Source of the DNA: SLST01 sp046538735
GTDB lineage: Bacteria > Spirochaetota > Spirochaetia > DSM-27196 > SLST01
Assembly (NCBI GenBank): GCA_046538735.1
Contig: JBKHII010000011.1
Span: 7,077 to 71,076, forward strand
DNA length: 64,000 nucleotides
Reading direction: 5' to 3'
Below, one piece after another: positions 8,627 to 17,349 of the stretch (its first letter is position 1; each line of letters opens with the position of its first letter). Both the position numbers and the translations under genes were made by a program. Under the pieces are notes generated by a model, which saw only the letters and a program-made list of their open reading frames with translations, was not told the origin of the DNA and did not search any database.

Positions 8627-8840
8627 CGCCGACCTCCCATCGAACACGCCGACTATAGGCCGTTCTCGGAATCGGCAGGTTAGGCTCGAGCTAGTATTGA
8701 GTTAGTTCTGGGGAATGTGATGCGCAATGTGAATGCGGCCCGGAGTTCGCTAGCAGAGTCCAAACACTGTGGACTGTCACGAACCCTGGGCCCGGTAGTG
8801 CAGCGACAGAGGTCTCCGCGGTCTGCGCGGCGAGTGGTCG
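8627..8840. promoter_or_regulatory. Upstream region of the phn operon, with direct-repeat operator candidate
   Basis: Gene-free stretch before phnC. On the minus strand TCACATT occurs twice at 12-base spacing (plus-strand positions 8714-8720 and 8726-8732), each preceded by GCA or GCAT. Repeated TTCACA-like boxes at 11-12 bases resemble Pho-type boxes, which would suit a phosphonate operon, but this is inference. A possible -10 TATAGT lies at 8652-8657 (minus strand) without a convincing -35. I see nothing else between 8733 and 8840. Confidence 0.35.
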
Positions 8841-9374
8841 TCAGAGCTTCGAGTACTCGATGCTGCCGGCGGCATCGCTCAGCGTGAGCGTATCGCCGGA
8901 GACGCGGAAGGTCGCATCGCCGAGCTCGAGCGCTTCTCGAGGAAACTCGTCGGCCCCGAAATCGAGGCCCTCAACGGCAGCGACGAACTCGTCAAGGTTC
9001 ATCCACTCGTCGGCAAACACCTCGAGATCGCCGCCCTCCGCCTCCGCCGCAAGCATGAGGAAGAGCCTCATGATCTCGGGCAGCCAAAGCTCGGTCGTCG
9101 TGAAGTACATGTTTCGCCCCGCCACCGCCAGATCGCCGCGAAAGCGCACCTCGCTGACGACGGTCGCATCCTCAGCGACCGTATCGGTGACGGTGAATGC
9201 GGTGTCCGCGAGCTCCAGCTCTCGCTGCTCAACGACGATGGTTCCCTCCTCCTCCGTCTCGATGGCGTACGTCCACGATCCCTGGTACGCCGTGTAGCCC
9301 ATCCATTCGCAGCCCACCACCAGCATTGCGACCGCCGCACACGCGACGAGTACGCGCCTCCGCTCCATTTGCAT
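8841..9374 (-). CDS. Putative lipoprotein of unknown function
   Basis: The 177-residue product starts with a lipoprotein signal peptide: basic MERRR, a hydrophobic stretch and a lipobox ending LVVGC (cysteine near residue 22). It should therefore be lipidated and exported. The mature part is acidic and beta-rich and ends DTLTLSDAAGSIEYSKL. It resembles small spirochaete lipoproteins with beta-sandwich folds that report a fitted value, but I cannot name a family. A GGAGG lies 5 bases before the first ATG. It is alone, between the phn operon and a divergent histidine kinase gene. Confidence 0.75.
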   Translation of the reverse strand: MQMERRRVLVACAAVAMLVVGCEWMGYTAYQGSWTYAIETEEEGTIVVEQRELELADTAFTVTDTVAEDATVVSEVRFRGDLAVAGRNMYFTTTELWLPEIMRLFLMLAAEAEGGDLEVFADEWMNLDEFVAAVEGLDFGADEFPREALELGDATFRVSGDTLTLSDAAGSIEYSKL

Positions 9375-9598
9375 GCACTCCTCCGATTCGAGCCCATTCT
9401 ACTGGAGATTTGGCTGGAATACCATGAGAAAGGCGGTACGTCTCCTCCTGAGCCGTACCACGGCGGCGGCATCGAGAGAATTCCCTACGTCGCGTCCCTG
9501 GAGGGAGATACTCCTTGCGGATCGCCTCCGAATGGGCTACGATTGAGCTACTGGAGAGTATGGCGTAATGTTGAAGAAGATGCTGAGTTGAGGCGCGT

Positions 9599-10747
9599 GT
9601 GGGCGTTGAGAAGCTGAACCACGCGTTCGTGCGCGTCGCGAACGAAACCGGCAAGACCGTCGTGCCCATCTCGACCGACAAGCCGGAAATACCGCAAGCG
9701 ATTATCGACAAATGGCAGGGAATCGTGGACATGGTCGCGCGGATCATGCACGTCCCGACCGGACTCATCACGCGCCTCACCGAGGACAACCTCGAGATCT
9801 TCGTCGCGAGCCGGACGGAGGGCAACCCGTACAGCCGTGCGGACAAGGATTCGCTCGGAATCGGGATGTTCTGCGAGACGGTCGCGAGCCGCAGGCAGCA
9901 GATGCTCGTGCAGGATACCAACGAGTCGGACTACTGGCGGAACAACCCGCACGCGGCACTCGGCATGCGGTCGTACCTTGGCGTTCCCATTCAGTGGGAG
10001 GACGGCGAAGTCTTCGGTACCTTCTGCATGCTCAATGACAAGACGAACCGGTTCACTCCCGAATACCAGGAGCTGATGATCCAGTTCAAGGGCATCATCG
10101 AAACCGACTTGTCGTACATGCTGCTCAACGAAGAACTGAAGCGACGGCTGACGACCTCCGAGCTCTACCTCCGTGAGCTCCAGCACCGAGTGAAGAACCA
10201 CTTCAACCTCATCATCAGCTCGATCGGCATCCAGAAAAGCGCGGAGCAGGGCCACGTGCACCAGGTCCTGATGGACCTCCAAAACCGAATACGGTCGGTG
10301 GCGCTCATCCACGAACAGCTCCACAAGCTTCGCGACAGCCGCGAGCCGCTCGTCTCGGAGTACCTGCACCGCCTCTGCGAGACGATCCTGGACGACTTCG
10401 CCCCACGCCACGTGGACCTGAGCTGCGATATCGACGAGATCTCGCTCTCCGTGGACGCGTCGGTGCCGATCGGGCTCATCGTGTCCGAGCTTCTCAGCAA
10501 CTCGCTCAAGTACGCATTCGCGGACGTCCCGGACCCCGCGATCAGACTCTCGATCAAGGCCGACGACCGCTCGCGCGTTCGTATCGTCTACGAGGACAAC
10601 GGCCCCGGGTACCCGCCCGAGCTCGATTCGGGCGCATCCGGCTCGATCGGGATCACGCTCATCACCGCGCTCACGCGCCAGCTCGCAGGTGAGCCGGAGT
10701 TCAGCAGCGCGTCCGGCGCGCGGTACGAGGCGATCGTTCGCGTGTAG
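9599..10747 (+). CDS. GAF-domain sensor histidine kinase (HisKA_2 type)
   Basis: Cytoplasmic sensor kinase of 382 residues. An N-terminal GAF domain (about residues 30-170; ends SYLGVPIQWEDGEVFGTFCML) is followed by a HisKA_2-type dimerisation domain with the phospho-acceptor in LRELQHRVKNHF. The C-terminal HATPase has N-box ELLSNSLKYAF and G1 box DNGPGYPPEL. No membrane segment or response-regulator gene is nearby, so its partner is unknown. The start is GTG at 9599 with GAGG a few bases upstream; no better ATG exists in frame. The family often signals in light, oxygen or general stress responses. Confidence 0.88.
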   Translation: MGVEKLNHAFVRVANETGKTVVPISTDKPEIPQAIIDKWQGIVDMVARIMHVPTGLITRLTEDNLEIFVASRTEGNPYSRADKDSLGIGMFCETVASRRQQMLVQDTNESDYWRNNPHAALGMRSYLGVPIQWEDGEVFGTFCMLNDKTNRFTPEYQELMIQFKGIIETDLSYMLLNEELKRRLTTSELYLRELQHRVKNHFNLIISSIGIQKSAEQGHVHQVLMDLQNRIRSVALIHEQLHKLRDSREPLVSEYLHRLCETILDDFAPRHVDLSCDIDEISLSVDASVPIGLIVSELLSNSLKYAFADVPDPAIRLSIKADDRSRVRIVYEDNGPGYPPELDSGASGSIGITLITALTRQLAGEPEFSSASGARYEAIVRV

Positions 10748-10780
10748 ATCGTGCCGCCGCGGTGATCGGCCGGCCGCCGC

Positions 10781-12109
10781 CTACGGCGCGTAGACGTCCT
10801 TCCTCCGGTACGCGATCTCCCCCGCGACGGCCGCCGCCGCCGCGAGCACGAGATAGTACGCGACCCGCCCCGCCTCGAGACGGTAGCCGGGATCCATGAT
10901 CGAGTCGTTGATCATCGCGAACGGGCTGAGCAACCGGAGCGCACCGGATCCGCCCACGGCGCTCATCAGCACGTTGATCATGTACGCGGCGAGCACCACG
11001 ATGAGCGCGACCGTGGTCGGTGTTTCCGCCGAGCGGAAGAACGCCGAGACGCCGAAGCCGACCATCGCAAAGGCAAGCATCGCGAGCATGCCGTACGCGA
11101 CCAGCACCGCTACGCCGCCGAGCGGGTACCTGAGGTAGACTTGATCGGCGAGCCGCTCCGGCAGACCGAGGCGCACGAAGAGCTCGCCGAGCCGGCCGCG
11201 CGAGACGAGATCGTCCAGGAATGGTCGGGGGACACGCCGGAACAAGCCGACGGTTTGTTCGGGATCGTTGCGGAACGCGTCCCACATGGTCTCGAGCTCC
11301 GCCTCGGTCTCCTCCACACCGGCAAGGATCTCCTCCTCGCTGAGCTCGGTCCCGCCGAAGAGTGCGGTGTACTCCTCGGGGCTCGCACGGACGTCCGCGA
11401 TCAGCTCCTCGGGTCCGCTCGCCTCGAGGCGCTGCATCAGCCGGGCGATCGTCTGCGGGTCAACGCCCGCCGAGGAGAGCTCCTTGGGCGAGGCGTCCGC
11501 GAGCTCGGCCCGCGCCGGCGCGATCATCACCTCGTTGAAGAGCGGGCGGTCGAGCGCGAAGAGCTCGCGAACGACCGTCGGCTCTGCCTCCAGCTCATCG
11601 GCGATCCGATCCACGATCGCGGGAACCGGCCGGACGAGTTTCGGGACGCCGGCGCCGAACGCCTCGAGCGAGAATACGCTCGCGCCGAACACGACGACGT
11701 TGAGCACCACAACCTGCGCGACGACGACGAGTGCCTTGTGCCGGTAGACGCTCGACCGGCTCACCGGTCTCGTCAGGAGGTACTCCGCGGTGCCGCGCCC
11801 CTCTTCACCGGCAAGGCGCTTGGCCCCGAGAAGCCCCGCGAAGATGCAGCCGAGAAGCGTCACGTAGATCGACCCGTAGGTCACGTAGAAGCCGGGGAGA
11901 CTCGCAAGCGCTTGCGGCTCGGCCCCGAATGCGGCGAGCACCGTGCTCATCATCGGATTCTCGAAGAGCGTGGTGAGCTCGCCGAGCGACGAGGAGAGCG
12001 CGGGAAAGAACGCCATCCCCATCACGATCAGCCCGGCGAGCACGAGCGCCCACAGCGCGCTCCCCACGATCGTCTGCGAGACCTCGAGCGAAACGAGACT
12101 GCGCCTCAT
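10781..12109 (-). CDS. ABC-2 type transporter permease
   Basis: Membrane permease of 442 residues with about six hydrophobic helices. Between the second and third helices lies a large acidic extracytoplasmic region (about residues 140-310), which is unusual in size for simple ABC-2 permeases. It is paired with the ATPase gene immediately upstream (the permease ATG follows the ATPase stop directly, with GGAGG before it). The substrate is not evident; such TetR-linked pairs usually export drugs, lipids or peptides. Helices near the C-terminus include AVLVAYGMLAMLAFAMVGFG. Confidence 0.85.
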   Translation of the reverse strand: MRRSLVSLEVSQTIVGSALWALVLAGLIVMGMAFFPALSSSLGELTTLFENPMMSTVLAAFGAEPQALASLPGFYVTYGSIYVTLLGCIFAGLLGAKRLAGEEGRGTAEYLLTRPVSRSSVYRHKALVVVAQVVVLNVVVFGASVFSLEAFGAGVPKLVRPVPAIVDRIADELEAEPTVVRELFALDRPLFNEVMIAPARAELADASPKELSSAGVDPQTIARLMQRLEASGPEELIADVRASPEEYTALFGGTELSEEEILAGVEETEAELETMWDAFRNDPEQTVGLFRRVPRPFLDDLVSRGRLGELFVRLGLPERLADQVYLRYPLGGVAVLVAYGMLAMLAFAMVGFGVSAFFRSAETPTTVALIVVLAAYMINVLMSAVGGSGALRLLSPFAMINDSIMDPGYRLEAGRVAYYLVLAAAAAVAGEIAYRRKDVYAP

Positions 12110-12991
12110 TCATTCCTCCGTGTAGTAGTGGAGGAAGACCTCCTCCAGCGACGGCTCCTCGATGAGCAGGTCCGCGATCTGCTCGCCTCCCAACGCCGCG
12201 ATCACGTCGTTCGGCGTTCCCGAGTAGAGACAGATCAATCGTCCGGCTTCCGAGCGCTCGATCTGCACGCCCGAGAGCGCCGCGACGCGGTTCACCGCCC
12301 GATCCGATCCGGTGACCCGAAGACGGCGTACGCGGCGGCTCCGCAGTTCGGCGAGCGGCCCCGACTCCACGATGCGGCCCTGCCGGATGATCGCGATCCG
12401 CGAGCACTGCTGCTGCACCTCGCTCAGCGTGTGCGAAGAGAAGAGGACGGTCGCCCCCCGATCGCGTTCGCCGTTGAGCAGCTCGTAGAAGCGAGCCTGC
12501 ATCAACGGATCGAGCCCCGTCGTGGGCTCGTCCAGCACGATCACGTCCGGCCGGTGCATGAAGCACTGCACGATGCCGACCTTCTTCTTGTTCCCGGTGG
12601 AGAGCTCGCCGAAGCGGCGCGTCTCGTCGATCTCGAAGCTCGCGACGAGTTCCTTCGCGCGCGCCGAGCAGTCGTGCTCGTAGAACCCGGCGGTGAGCTC
12701 GAGAAAGCGCCCCACGCGCATGCGGTCGTACGAGCGCACGTCGGCCGGCAGGTAGCCCACGCGCTGGAAGACCCACTCGGGTTCGTCCGCCGCGCGCTTG
12801 CCGAGGATCGTCGCCGTACCGGAGGTGGGAACGAGGAGTCCGAGGAGCGTCCGGATCGTCGTGGACTTGCCGGCCCCGTTCGGTCCGATGAAGCCGAAGA
12901 CCTCGCCTTCCTCGATCGAGAGCGAGACGTCCTCGATCCCCCGATGCTCGCCGTACCGCTTCGTCAGCCGTTCCGTCTCAATCCGTGCCAT
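12110..12991 (-). CDS. ABC transporter ATP-binding protein
   Basis: ATPase subunit (293 residues) of the exporter encoded with the next gene. It shows Walker A GPNGAGKST, Q-loop YLPADVR, signature LSTGNKKKVGI and Walker B VIVLDEPTTGLD. The C-terminal 80 residues form the extra domain common in ABC-2 ATPases. I chose ATG at 12991, with GGAGG 5 bases upstream; it overlaps the end of the tetR gene by 14 bases. The open frame extends further upstream but without a ribosome site. Confidence 0.93.
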   Translation of the reverse strand: MARIETERLTKRYGEHRGIEDVSLSIEEGEVFGFIGPNGAGKSTTIRTLLGLLVPTSGTATILGKRAADEPEWVFQRVGYLPADVRSYDRMRVGRFLELTAGFYEHDCSARAKELVASFEIDETRRFGELSTGNKKKVGIVQCFMHRPDVIVLDEPTTGLDPLMQARFYELLNGERDRGATVLFSSHTLSEVQQQCSRIAIIRQGRIVESGPLAELRSRRVRRLRVTGSDRAVNRVAALSGVQIERSEAGRLICLYSGTPNDVIAALGGEQIADLLIEEPSLEEVFLHYYTEE

Positions 12992-13580
12992 CGCTGCCTC
13001 CGCAGATGTGATTGACGACCGCGTCCACGAGCTCGCGCTCCACAACGTCCGATACGTCCTCACCGATCTCGTCGCGGTGCACGGCGAGGAGCGCGACCGC
13101 CCGCAGCATCCCGGACGCCACCTCCGGAGAAACGGCCAGGGCTCCGCTGTCCCCGAAGAGCTCGCGCACGAAGTCCACGTCGTTCCGGACGCTTCGCTCG
13201 CGGGCCGCCTCGCTCGATCCCTGCCAGATGTTCCGCGCGAGATCGCCGGTCATGAGCCGACGGATCAGCGGATTGCGCTTCGCCCGCTCGAGTTGGTCGA
13301 GGACGACCGAACGAAGCCCGTCGCGAACCGTGGGAGCGCTCCGGAACGTCGCCTCGATGCCGGCGCGCGTCTCGCGCTCGAAGCGGTCGATCAACGCCAT
13401 GAGGAGGTCCTCCTTGGAGGCGTAGAAGAGGTAGAACGCGCCCTTGGAGATACCGACCGCCGCAGCAAGCTCGCCGACCGTGGTCTTGGCAAATCCGTAG
13501 CGGCTGAACAACCGCTCCCCCGCTTCGAGCAGCGCCTCGTTGATCCGAACGCGCTCGTCCTCGGTGAAACCGCGCGGCAT
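12978..13580 (-). CDS. TetR-family transcriptional repressor
   Basis: The 200-residue regulator has the N-terminal TetR helix-turn-helix (about residues 10-57), with FSRYGFAKTTVGELAAAVG and ISKGAFYLFYASKEDLLMALI. Its C-terminal ligand-binding domain is unassigned. It is the first gene of a three-gene operon with the ABC ATPase and permease, so it most likely represses its own promoter and is released by the exporter's substrate. A perfect inverted repeat just upstream of the start is the likely operator. Confidence 0.92.
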   Translation of the reverse strand: MPRGFTEDERVRINEALLEAGERLFSRYGFAKTTVGELAAAVGISKGAFYLFYASKEDLLMALIDRFERETRAGIEATFRSAPTVRDGLRSVVLDQLERAKRNPLIRRLMTGDLARNIWQGSSEAARERSVRNDVDFVRELFGDSGALAVSPEVASGMLRAVALLAVHRDEIGEDVSDVVERELVDAVVNHICGGSDGTD

Positions 13581-13597
13581 CAGGCGTATCCGTCCTC

Positions 13598-13624
13598 TGT
13601 GACCAGAATGTCCATACGGTCACA
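13598..13624. promoter_or_regulatory. Inverted-repeat operator upstream of tetR-ABC operon
   Basis: TGTGACC at 13598-13604 and its exact complement GGTCACA at 13618-13624, separated by 13 bases, give a 27-base palindrome 18-44 bases before the tetR start. A -35-like TGGACA on the minus strand lies inside the spacer, so a bound repressor would block RNA polymerase. Arm length and spacing fit TetR-family dimers. The assignment to this regulator is by position. Confidence 0.6.
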
Positions 13625-13662
13625 TGATAGCGCGCCGATTCCTGATCGTCAAGCACCCGAGT

Positions 13663-14433
13663 TCAGATTCGTCCGATCGTGGCGAGGAGCTTCTCGAGCC
13701 GACCTCGGTTGAGGAGCTCGTGCGTGAGGAACTCGCCGTCCAGAAATACGCCGAAGACCGCCGTGGGCGTGGGCAGGCGCTGCGCCTCCTCGGCGGACGT
13801 GACCTTCACCTTGCGGGCCTCGATGCCGTGCTCTCGCGCGGTCTCGAGCGTCTCGTCCACGTAGTACTCGGTAAAGGGGCACAGGTTGGAGTAGTAGACG
13901 ACGAGTCCCGAATCGGAGACGGGCTGCGCCGTCTGGAGGCTCTCCGCGAACCGCGGGGGCGGAGCGTCCGGGTTGAGGCGAAGCGCGAGCAGCTCGTAGA
14001 ACGGCGGAGCGGTGTCCACGACCTCGAAACCGTGCTTGGCGAAGAATCGCTTGTCCGTGAGGAAGGGCTTCGGCTTGGCCGTGGAGATCACGACGACGCC
14101 GTCTTTGCCCGAGCTGTCGTCGATACAACTCTGCAGGAGCTCCTTGCCGAGCCCCTGCCCCTTGAATCTTCCGGATACCCAGAAGCAGTGGATGAAGGTG
14201 TGGTTGGGCGCAACGACGGGCGCCCACGCGTGCTCGGCGGGGACGTACTCAATGAAGACCTTGCCTCGCACGTTGTACTTGCGGAAGACGAAGCCGTCCT
14301 GCATCCGCTCGCGCAGCAGGCGCTTCTTCGCCTCGTAGCCTTCACCGCACTTCTTGTCCGCGAACGCGCAGCAGATGTGCTCGTCCGCGAGGTTCGTTTC
14401 GTCCAGCGTGATCATGCGCAGGTCGTCAGCCAT
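13663..14433 (-). CDS. GNAT N-acetyltransferase with C-terminal YoaP domain
   Basis: The 256-residue protein has two parts. Residues 1-160 form a GNAT acyltransferase with the acetyl-CoA loop in SGRFKGQGLGKELLQSCI. Residues 175-256 form a YoaP-type thioredoxin-like domain with NLCPFTEYYV and GVFLDGEFLTHELL. The N-terminus carries a Cys-rich segment (EHICCAFADKKCGEG). Relatives are annotated YoaP-like acetyltransferases with unknown substrate. It is followed after an 82-base gap by tetR on the same strand. Its first codons overlap a truncated AraC-type reading frame upstream. Confidence 0.85.
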   Translation of the reverse strand: MADDLRMITLDETNLADEHICCAFADKKCGEGYEAKKRLLRERMQDGFVFRKYNVRGKVFIEYVPAEHAWAPVVAPNHTFIHCFWVSGRFKGQGLGKELLQSCIDDSSGKDGVVVISTAKPKPFLTDKRFFAKHGFEVVDTAPPFYELLALRLNPDAPPPRFAESLQTAQPVSDSGLVVYYSNLCPFTEYYVDETLETAREHGIEARKVKVTSAEEAQRLPTPTAVFGVFLDGEFLTHELLNRGRLEKLLATIGRI

Positions 14434-14554
14434 TGGTGTGCCTCACGGGAACGCAGATAGCGACGACATTCGCGATCGCGTCCAGGGTCAGCTTCTCGTG
14501 GAGGTGATTCCCGATGTAGTCGAGCGCCGCGTTGATGCGGTCGGTGTAGTTCAC
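14426..14554 (-). pseudogene. N-terminal remnant of an AraC-family regulator
   Basis: From a GTG at 14554 the frame reads VNYTDRINAALDYIGNHL and then HEKLTLDAIANVVA. This is the characteristic N-terminus of AraC regulators that start directly with the helix-turn-helix domain. After about 32 codons the similarity stops; the frame runs 10 more unrelated codons and ends in TGA at 14426-14428, inside the start of the GNAT-YoaP gene. The rest of the HTH and any effector domain are absent, so this is a 5' stub left by a deletion or rearrangement. Confidence 0.6.
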
Positions 14555-14647
14555 CGCGGCTACGGTAGCGAAGAATTCGCCGAGGCGCAACCAGGCGACA
14601 GCTTGCCCTCCGCGACCGATCCCGCTACGCTCCCCGCAGGAGCATCT

Positions 14648-15676
14648 ATGTCACGCAACTTCTCGTTCAACACCGCAGCGCTCTCTCAATCGGTCGAGGC
14701 CCGGGCCCGGGAGGCCGATTTCTCGGGCGTCGTCTCGGTCACGGGAGTCCACGAGCCATTCGTCCGCGCCTACGGGCTCGCCGAGCGAGCGCACGGCATC
14801 GCGAATACGCCGGAGACCCGATTCGGCATCGCCTCGGGCACCAAGTTCCTCACCGCCCTCGCAATCGGTACGCTCGTGGACGCGGGAGCATTCGCCTTCA
14901 CCACGCCGGTGCAGGAGCTCCTCTCCTTCGATCTCCCCAGGTTCCACGACGGCATTACGATCCACCACCTCCTGACGCACACGTCCGGCATCTTCGACTA
15001 CTACGACGAAGAGCTCGTTGAGGACTTCGACAACTTCTTCGTGAGCATTCCGTGGTACCAGCTGACTACGCCGCGCGACTACCTGCCGCTCTTCCAGGAC
15101 GAAGCGATGAAGTTCGACCCCGGCGCCAGGTTCTCGTACTCGAACGGCGGCTACATTCTCCTGGGCATCGTCGTGGAGGAAGTAACGGGCAGGCTCTTTC
15201 GGCAGGTAGTCGCGGAATCGGTTCTCGCCGCGGCAGGAATGGACGACTCCGGCTTCTTCGCGCTCAACCAACTCCCCGAGCGAACCGCAACCGGCTACAT
15301 GGTCCTCGAGGACGGCACGATCCAGAGCAACGTCTACAACCTGCCACGTATCGGCGCGTCGGACGGCGGTGCGTTTCTGACCGCGGCGGACGCGGAACGG
15401 CTCTGGAAAGCATTCTTCGCGGGCCGCATCGTGGCGCCCGAAACGCGAGACATCTTCACGACGGGTCACGTGCCCACGAACGAGCACGTCTCCTACGGAT
15501 ACGGCCTCTACATCTGGAACGAACCGGACGAGCCGGCCTACTTCATCGTGGGCGGCGACGCCGGCGTGGGGTTCGACTCGCGCCACTTTCCGGAACGAGG
15601 CGTAACGGCGACGATCCTCTCGAACGTGACGAACGGCGAGGACGCGATGCGCGGCGCGCTCTACGCCCCGGAGTGA
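14648..15676 (+). CDS. Serine hydrolase of the class C beta-lactamase superfamily
   Basis: The 342-residue protein has the SxxK motif SGTK (Ser63, Lys66) and the YxN motif YSN (Tyr164, Asn166) of class C beta-lactamases and DD-peptidase-like esterases. ITIHHLLTHTSGIFDYY is also typical. The C-terminal third-motif region (YFIVGGDAGVGFDS) would hold the HxG-like element. No signal peptide is visible, so it is probably a cytoplasmic esterase or peptidase and not a resistance enzyme. The ATG at 14648 has AGGAG upstream. Its 3' end overlaps the convergent kinase gene by 16 bases. Confidence 0.88.
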   Translation: MSRNFSFNTAALSQSVEARAREADFSGVVSVTGVHEPFVRAYGLAERAHGIANTPETRFGIASGTKFLTALAIGTLVDAGAFAFTTPVQELLSFDLPRFHDGITIHHLLTHTSGIFDYYDEELVEDFDNFFVSIPWYQLTTPRDYLPLFQDEAMKFDPGARFSYSNGGYILLGIVVEEVTGRLFRQVVAESVLAAAGMDDSGFFALNQLPERTATGYMVLEDGTIQSNVYNLPRIGASDGGAFLTAADAERLWKAFFAGRIVAPETRDIFTTGHVPTNEHVSYGYGLYIWNEPDEPAYFIVGGDAGVGFDSRHFPERGVTATILSNVTNGEDAMRGALYAPE

Positions 15677-17349
15677 TCCCGGCGGACGGCGGACAACAGG
15701 AGATCGCGCACGCGCTGCAGATCGAGCTCGAGTCTGCTCGGCGTCACGCGCTCGAGCACCCGGCACGCCTCCACGATCGCGCCGCGAGTTCTCGCCGCGG
15801 ATCGTTCGGCGTCCGAATAGGCGTTGAATACGGCGCGTGTCCGCTCGAGCACCGACTCGTCCGCGCCGCCCATCACGTCCGCCCGCTCGAGCTCGGAGTA
15901 GGAATGCTGCAGATTCACACCGGCGAGATACCGCTCGGTCTGCTCCAGATGACCCACGGCAGCGAAGAAGTCCGATGAAAGGGCGTCGATCATCTCGGCA
16001 TCGAGCGGGCCGCCGCCGTCCGGGGTTGCGAGGCGACGAGCCGCGACGGCCAGGGCGTACGAGCACTCTCTGCGGAGATCGCTCTGCTCGCCGGCCGGGG
16101 AGGTGCGCGCGGTCAATCGTCGGAGCGCGGTGAGCGTGGCCGGCGCAACCGGAATGCCTTCGCGGAGCCTGATGAGCGGCCCCCGCTTGAACCGGCGAAT
16201 CTTCTCGGCGGGATAGCGAACGACACGGATTCGGTCGGCGTGAGACTCGGTCAGCAGCTCGATGAGCGGTCCCACGCTCTCCTCCGCGACTCCGTCCACG
16301 ATCCTCACCGGGAGCTGGTGCCCCTCCTTCCGCTCGGCCCGCGAATAGAGTCGCGTATCGCCGGTCAACAGCGGCGGAATTGCCTCCGTCCCGTCCGACA
16401 GGAGCCGCAGCTTCCGCAGGAACGGCGACAGCACCTCCTGCTCCTCGGAAACCTTCTTGAGCACGAGGAACTCTCCCCTGGGATCGCGGCGCAGCGCGGG
16501 AGGCTCCTTCCCGCACTCAAGACAGATCGACGCATCCTCGGGCATCGGCGCGCCGCAGAAGAGGCACTCGCTCAGGCAGCGGGCGCCACGCAGCGCACCG
16601 GCGTCCAGCCATTCGAGCACCTCGGCGGCGCTCCGCGGACGCCTGCTCGGCTGCTCCATCAGGAGCGTCACGACGGTCGCGACGAAGTGGTCGGTGCCCT
16701 CGCGAAGGTCCGCGAACGCCTTCGCGCGGTTGCGATCGTCGCGTGAGAAGAGCGATACCGGTGGAGGAGAACCGGTCAGCGACTCGAAGGCAACCGCGCC
16801 GAGGCTGTAGAGGTCCTGAACCGGCGAGACGCTGCGCCTGCCCCAACTGAAGGGATCAACGTAGTGCGGACGCGAGGTGACCACGGTTGATCGCGTGAGC
16901 CCGGAGAGATCTCGGATGCTCGCCATGCCAAAGTCCACGAGCTTCGCGGTTCCATCGCGGTCCCGGAGGATGTGACTCGGCCGGATGTCCCGGTGAACGA
17001 TGCCGCGACCGTGAAGCTCCACGAGCCCGGAGAGCAGCCCCCGCAGAAGCGCGACCGTCCGCGAGGGATCGAGTCGCTCGCCCTCGATCGAGCCGCCTTC
17101 CATCAGCTCCATGAGCATCGCCGGTCGGCCCTCGTGCTCAACGAGCGCGTGCACCCGCACGACGTGCGCATTGTTGATCGTGCTCAGCGCCTGTGCCTCG
17201 CGCACAAAACGCGCCCGAACGACCGGATCGTTCGCGAGATGCGGATGCAGCACCTTGACCGCAAACGGCGCGTCGTCACGCCTGATCTCGTATACGTCTG
17301 CGGTATCTCCGTGGGCGATGCGAGTGATCACCTCGATTCTGCCGTTCAC
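15661..17349 (-). CDS. Serine/threonine kinase-like protein with degenerate catalytic loop
   Basis: The 562-residue product has an N-terminal protein-kinase fold (about residues 5-265), then a zinc-ribbon (CLFCGAPMPEDASICLECG, about 275-295) and a long alpha-helical C-terminal region without membrane segments. Lys32 (AVKVLHP) and the DFG motif (139-141) are present. The glycine loop reads IAHGDTADVY and the catalytic loop HRDIRPSHIL, so the metal-binding Asn is His126 and the usual Lys is Arg. Activity may therefore be reduced or lost. The GTG start overlaps the upstream kinase stop (GTGA) and has GGAGGCGGAGC before it. Substrates are unknown. Confidence 0.85.
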   Translation of the reverse strand: MNGRIEVITRIAHGDTADVYEIRRDDAPFAVKVLHPHLANDPVVRARFVREAQALSTINNAHVVRVHALVEHEGRPAMLMELMEGGSIEGERLDPSRTVALLRGLLSGLVELHGRGIVHRDIRPSHILRDRDGTAKLVDFGMASIRDLSGLTRSTVVTSRPHYVDPFSWGRRSVSPVQDLYSLGAVAFESLTGSPPPVSLFSRDDRNRAKAFADLREGTDHFVATVVTLLMEQPSRRPRSAAEVLEWLDAGALRGARCLSECLFCGAPMPEDASICLECGKEPPALRRDPRGEFLVLKKVSEEQEVLSPFLRKLRLLSDGTEAIPPLLTGDTRLYSRAERKEGHQLPVRIVDGVAEESVGPLIELLTESHADRIRVVRYPAEKIRRFKRGPLIRLREGIPVAPATLTALRRLTARTSPAGEQSDLRRECSYALAVAARRLATPDGGGPLDAEMIDALSSDFFAAVGHLEQTERYLAGVNLQHSYSELERADVMGGADESVLERTRAVFNAYSDAERSAARTRGAIVEACRVLERVTPSRLELDLQRVRDLLLSAVRRDHSGA

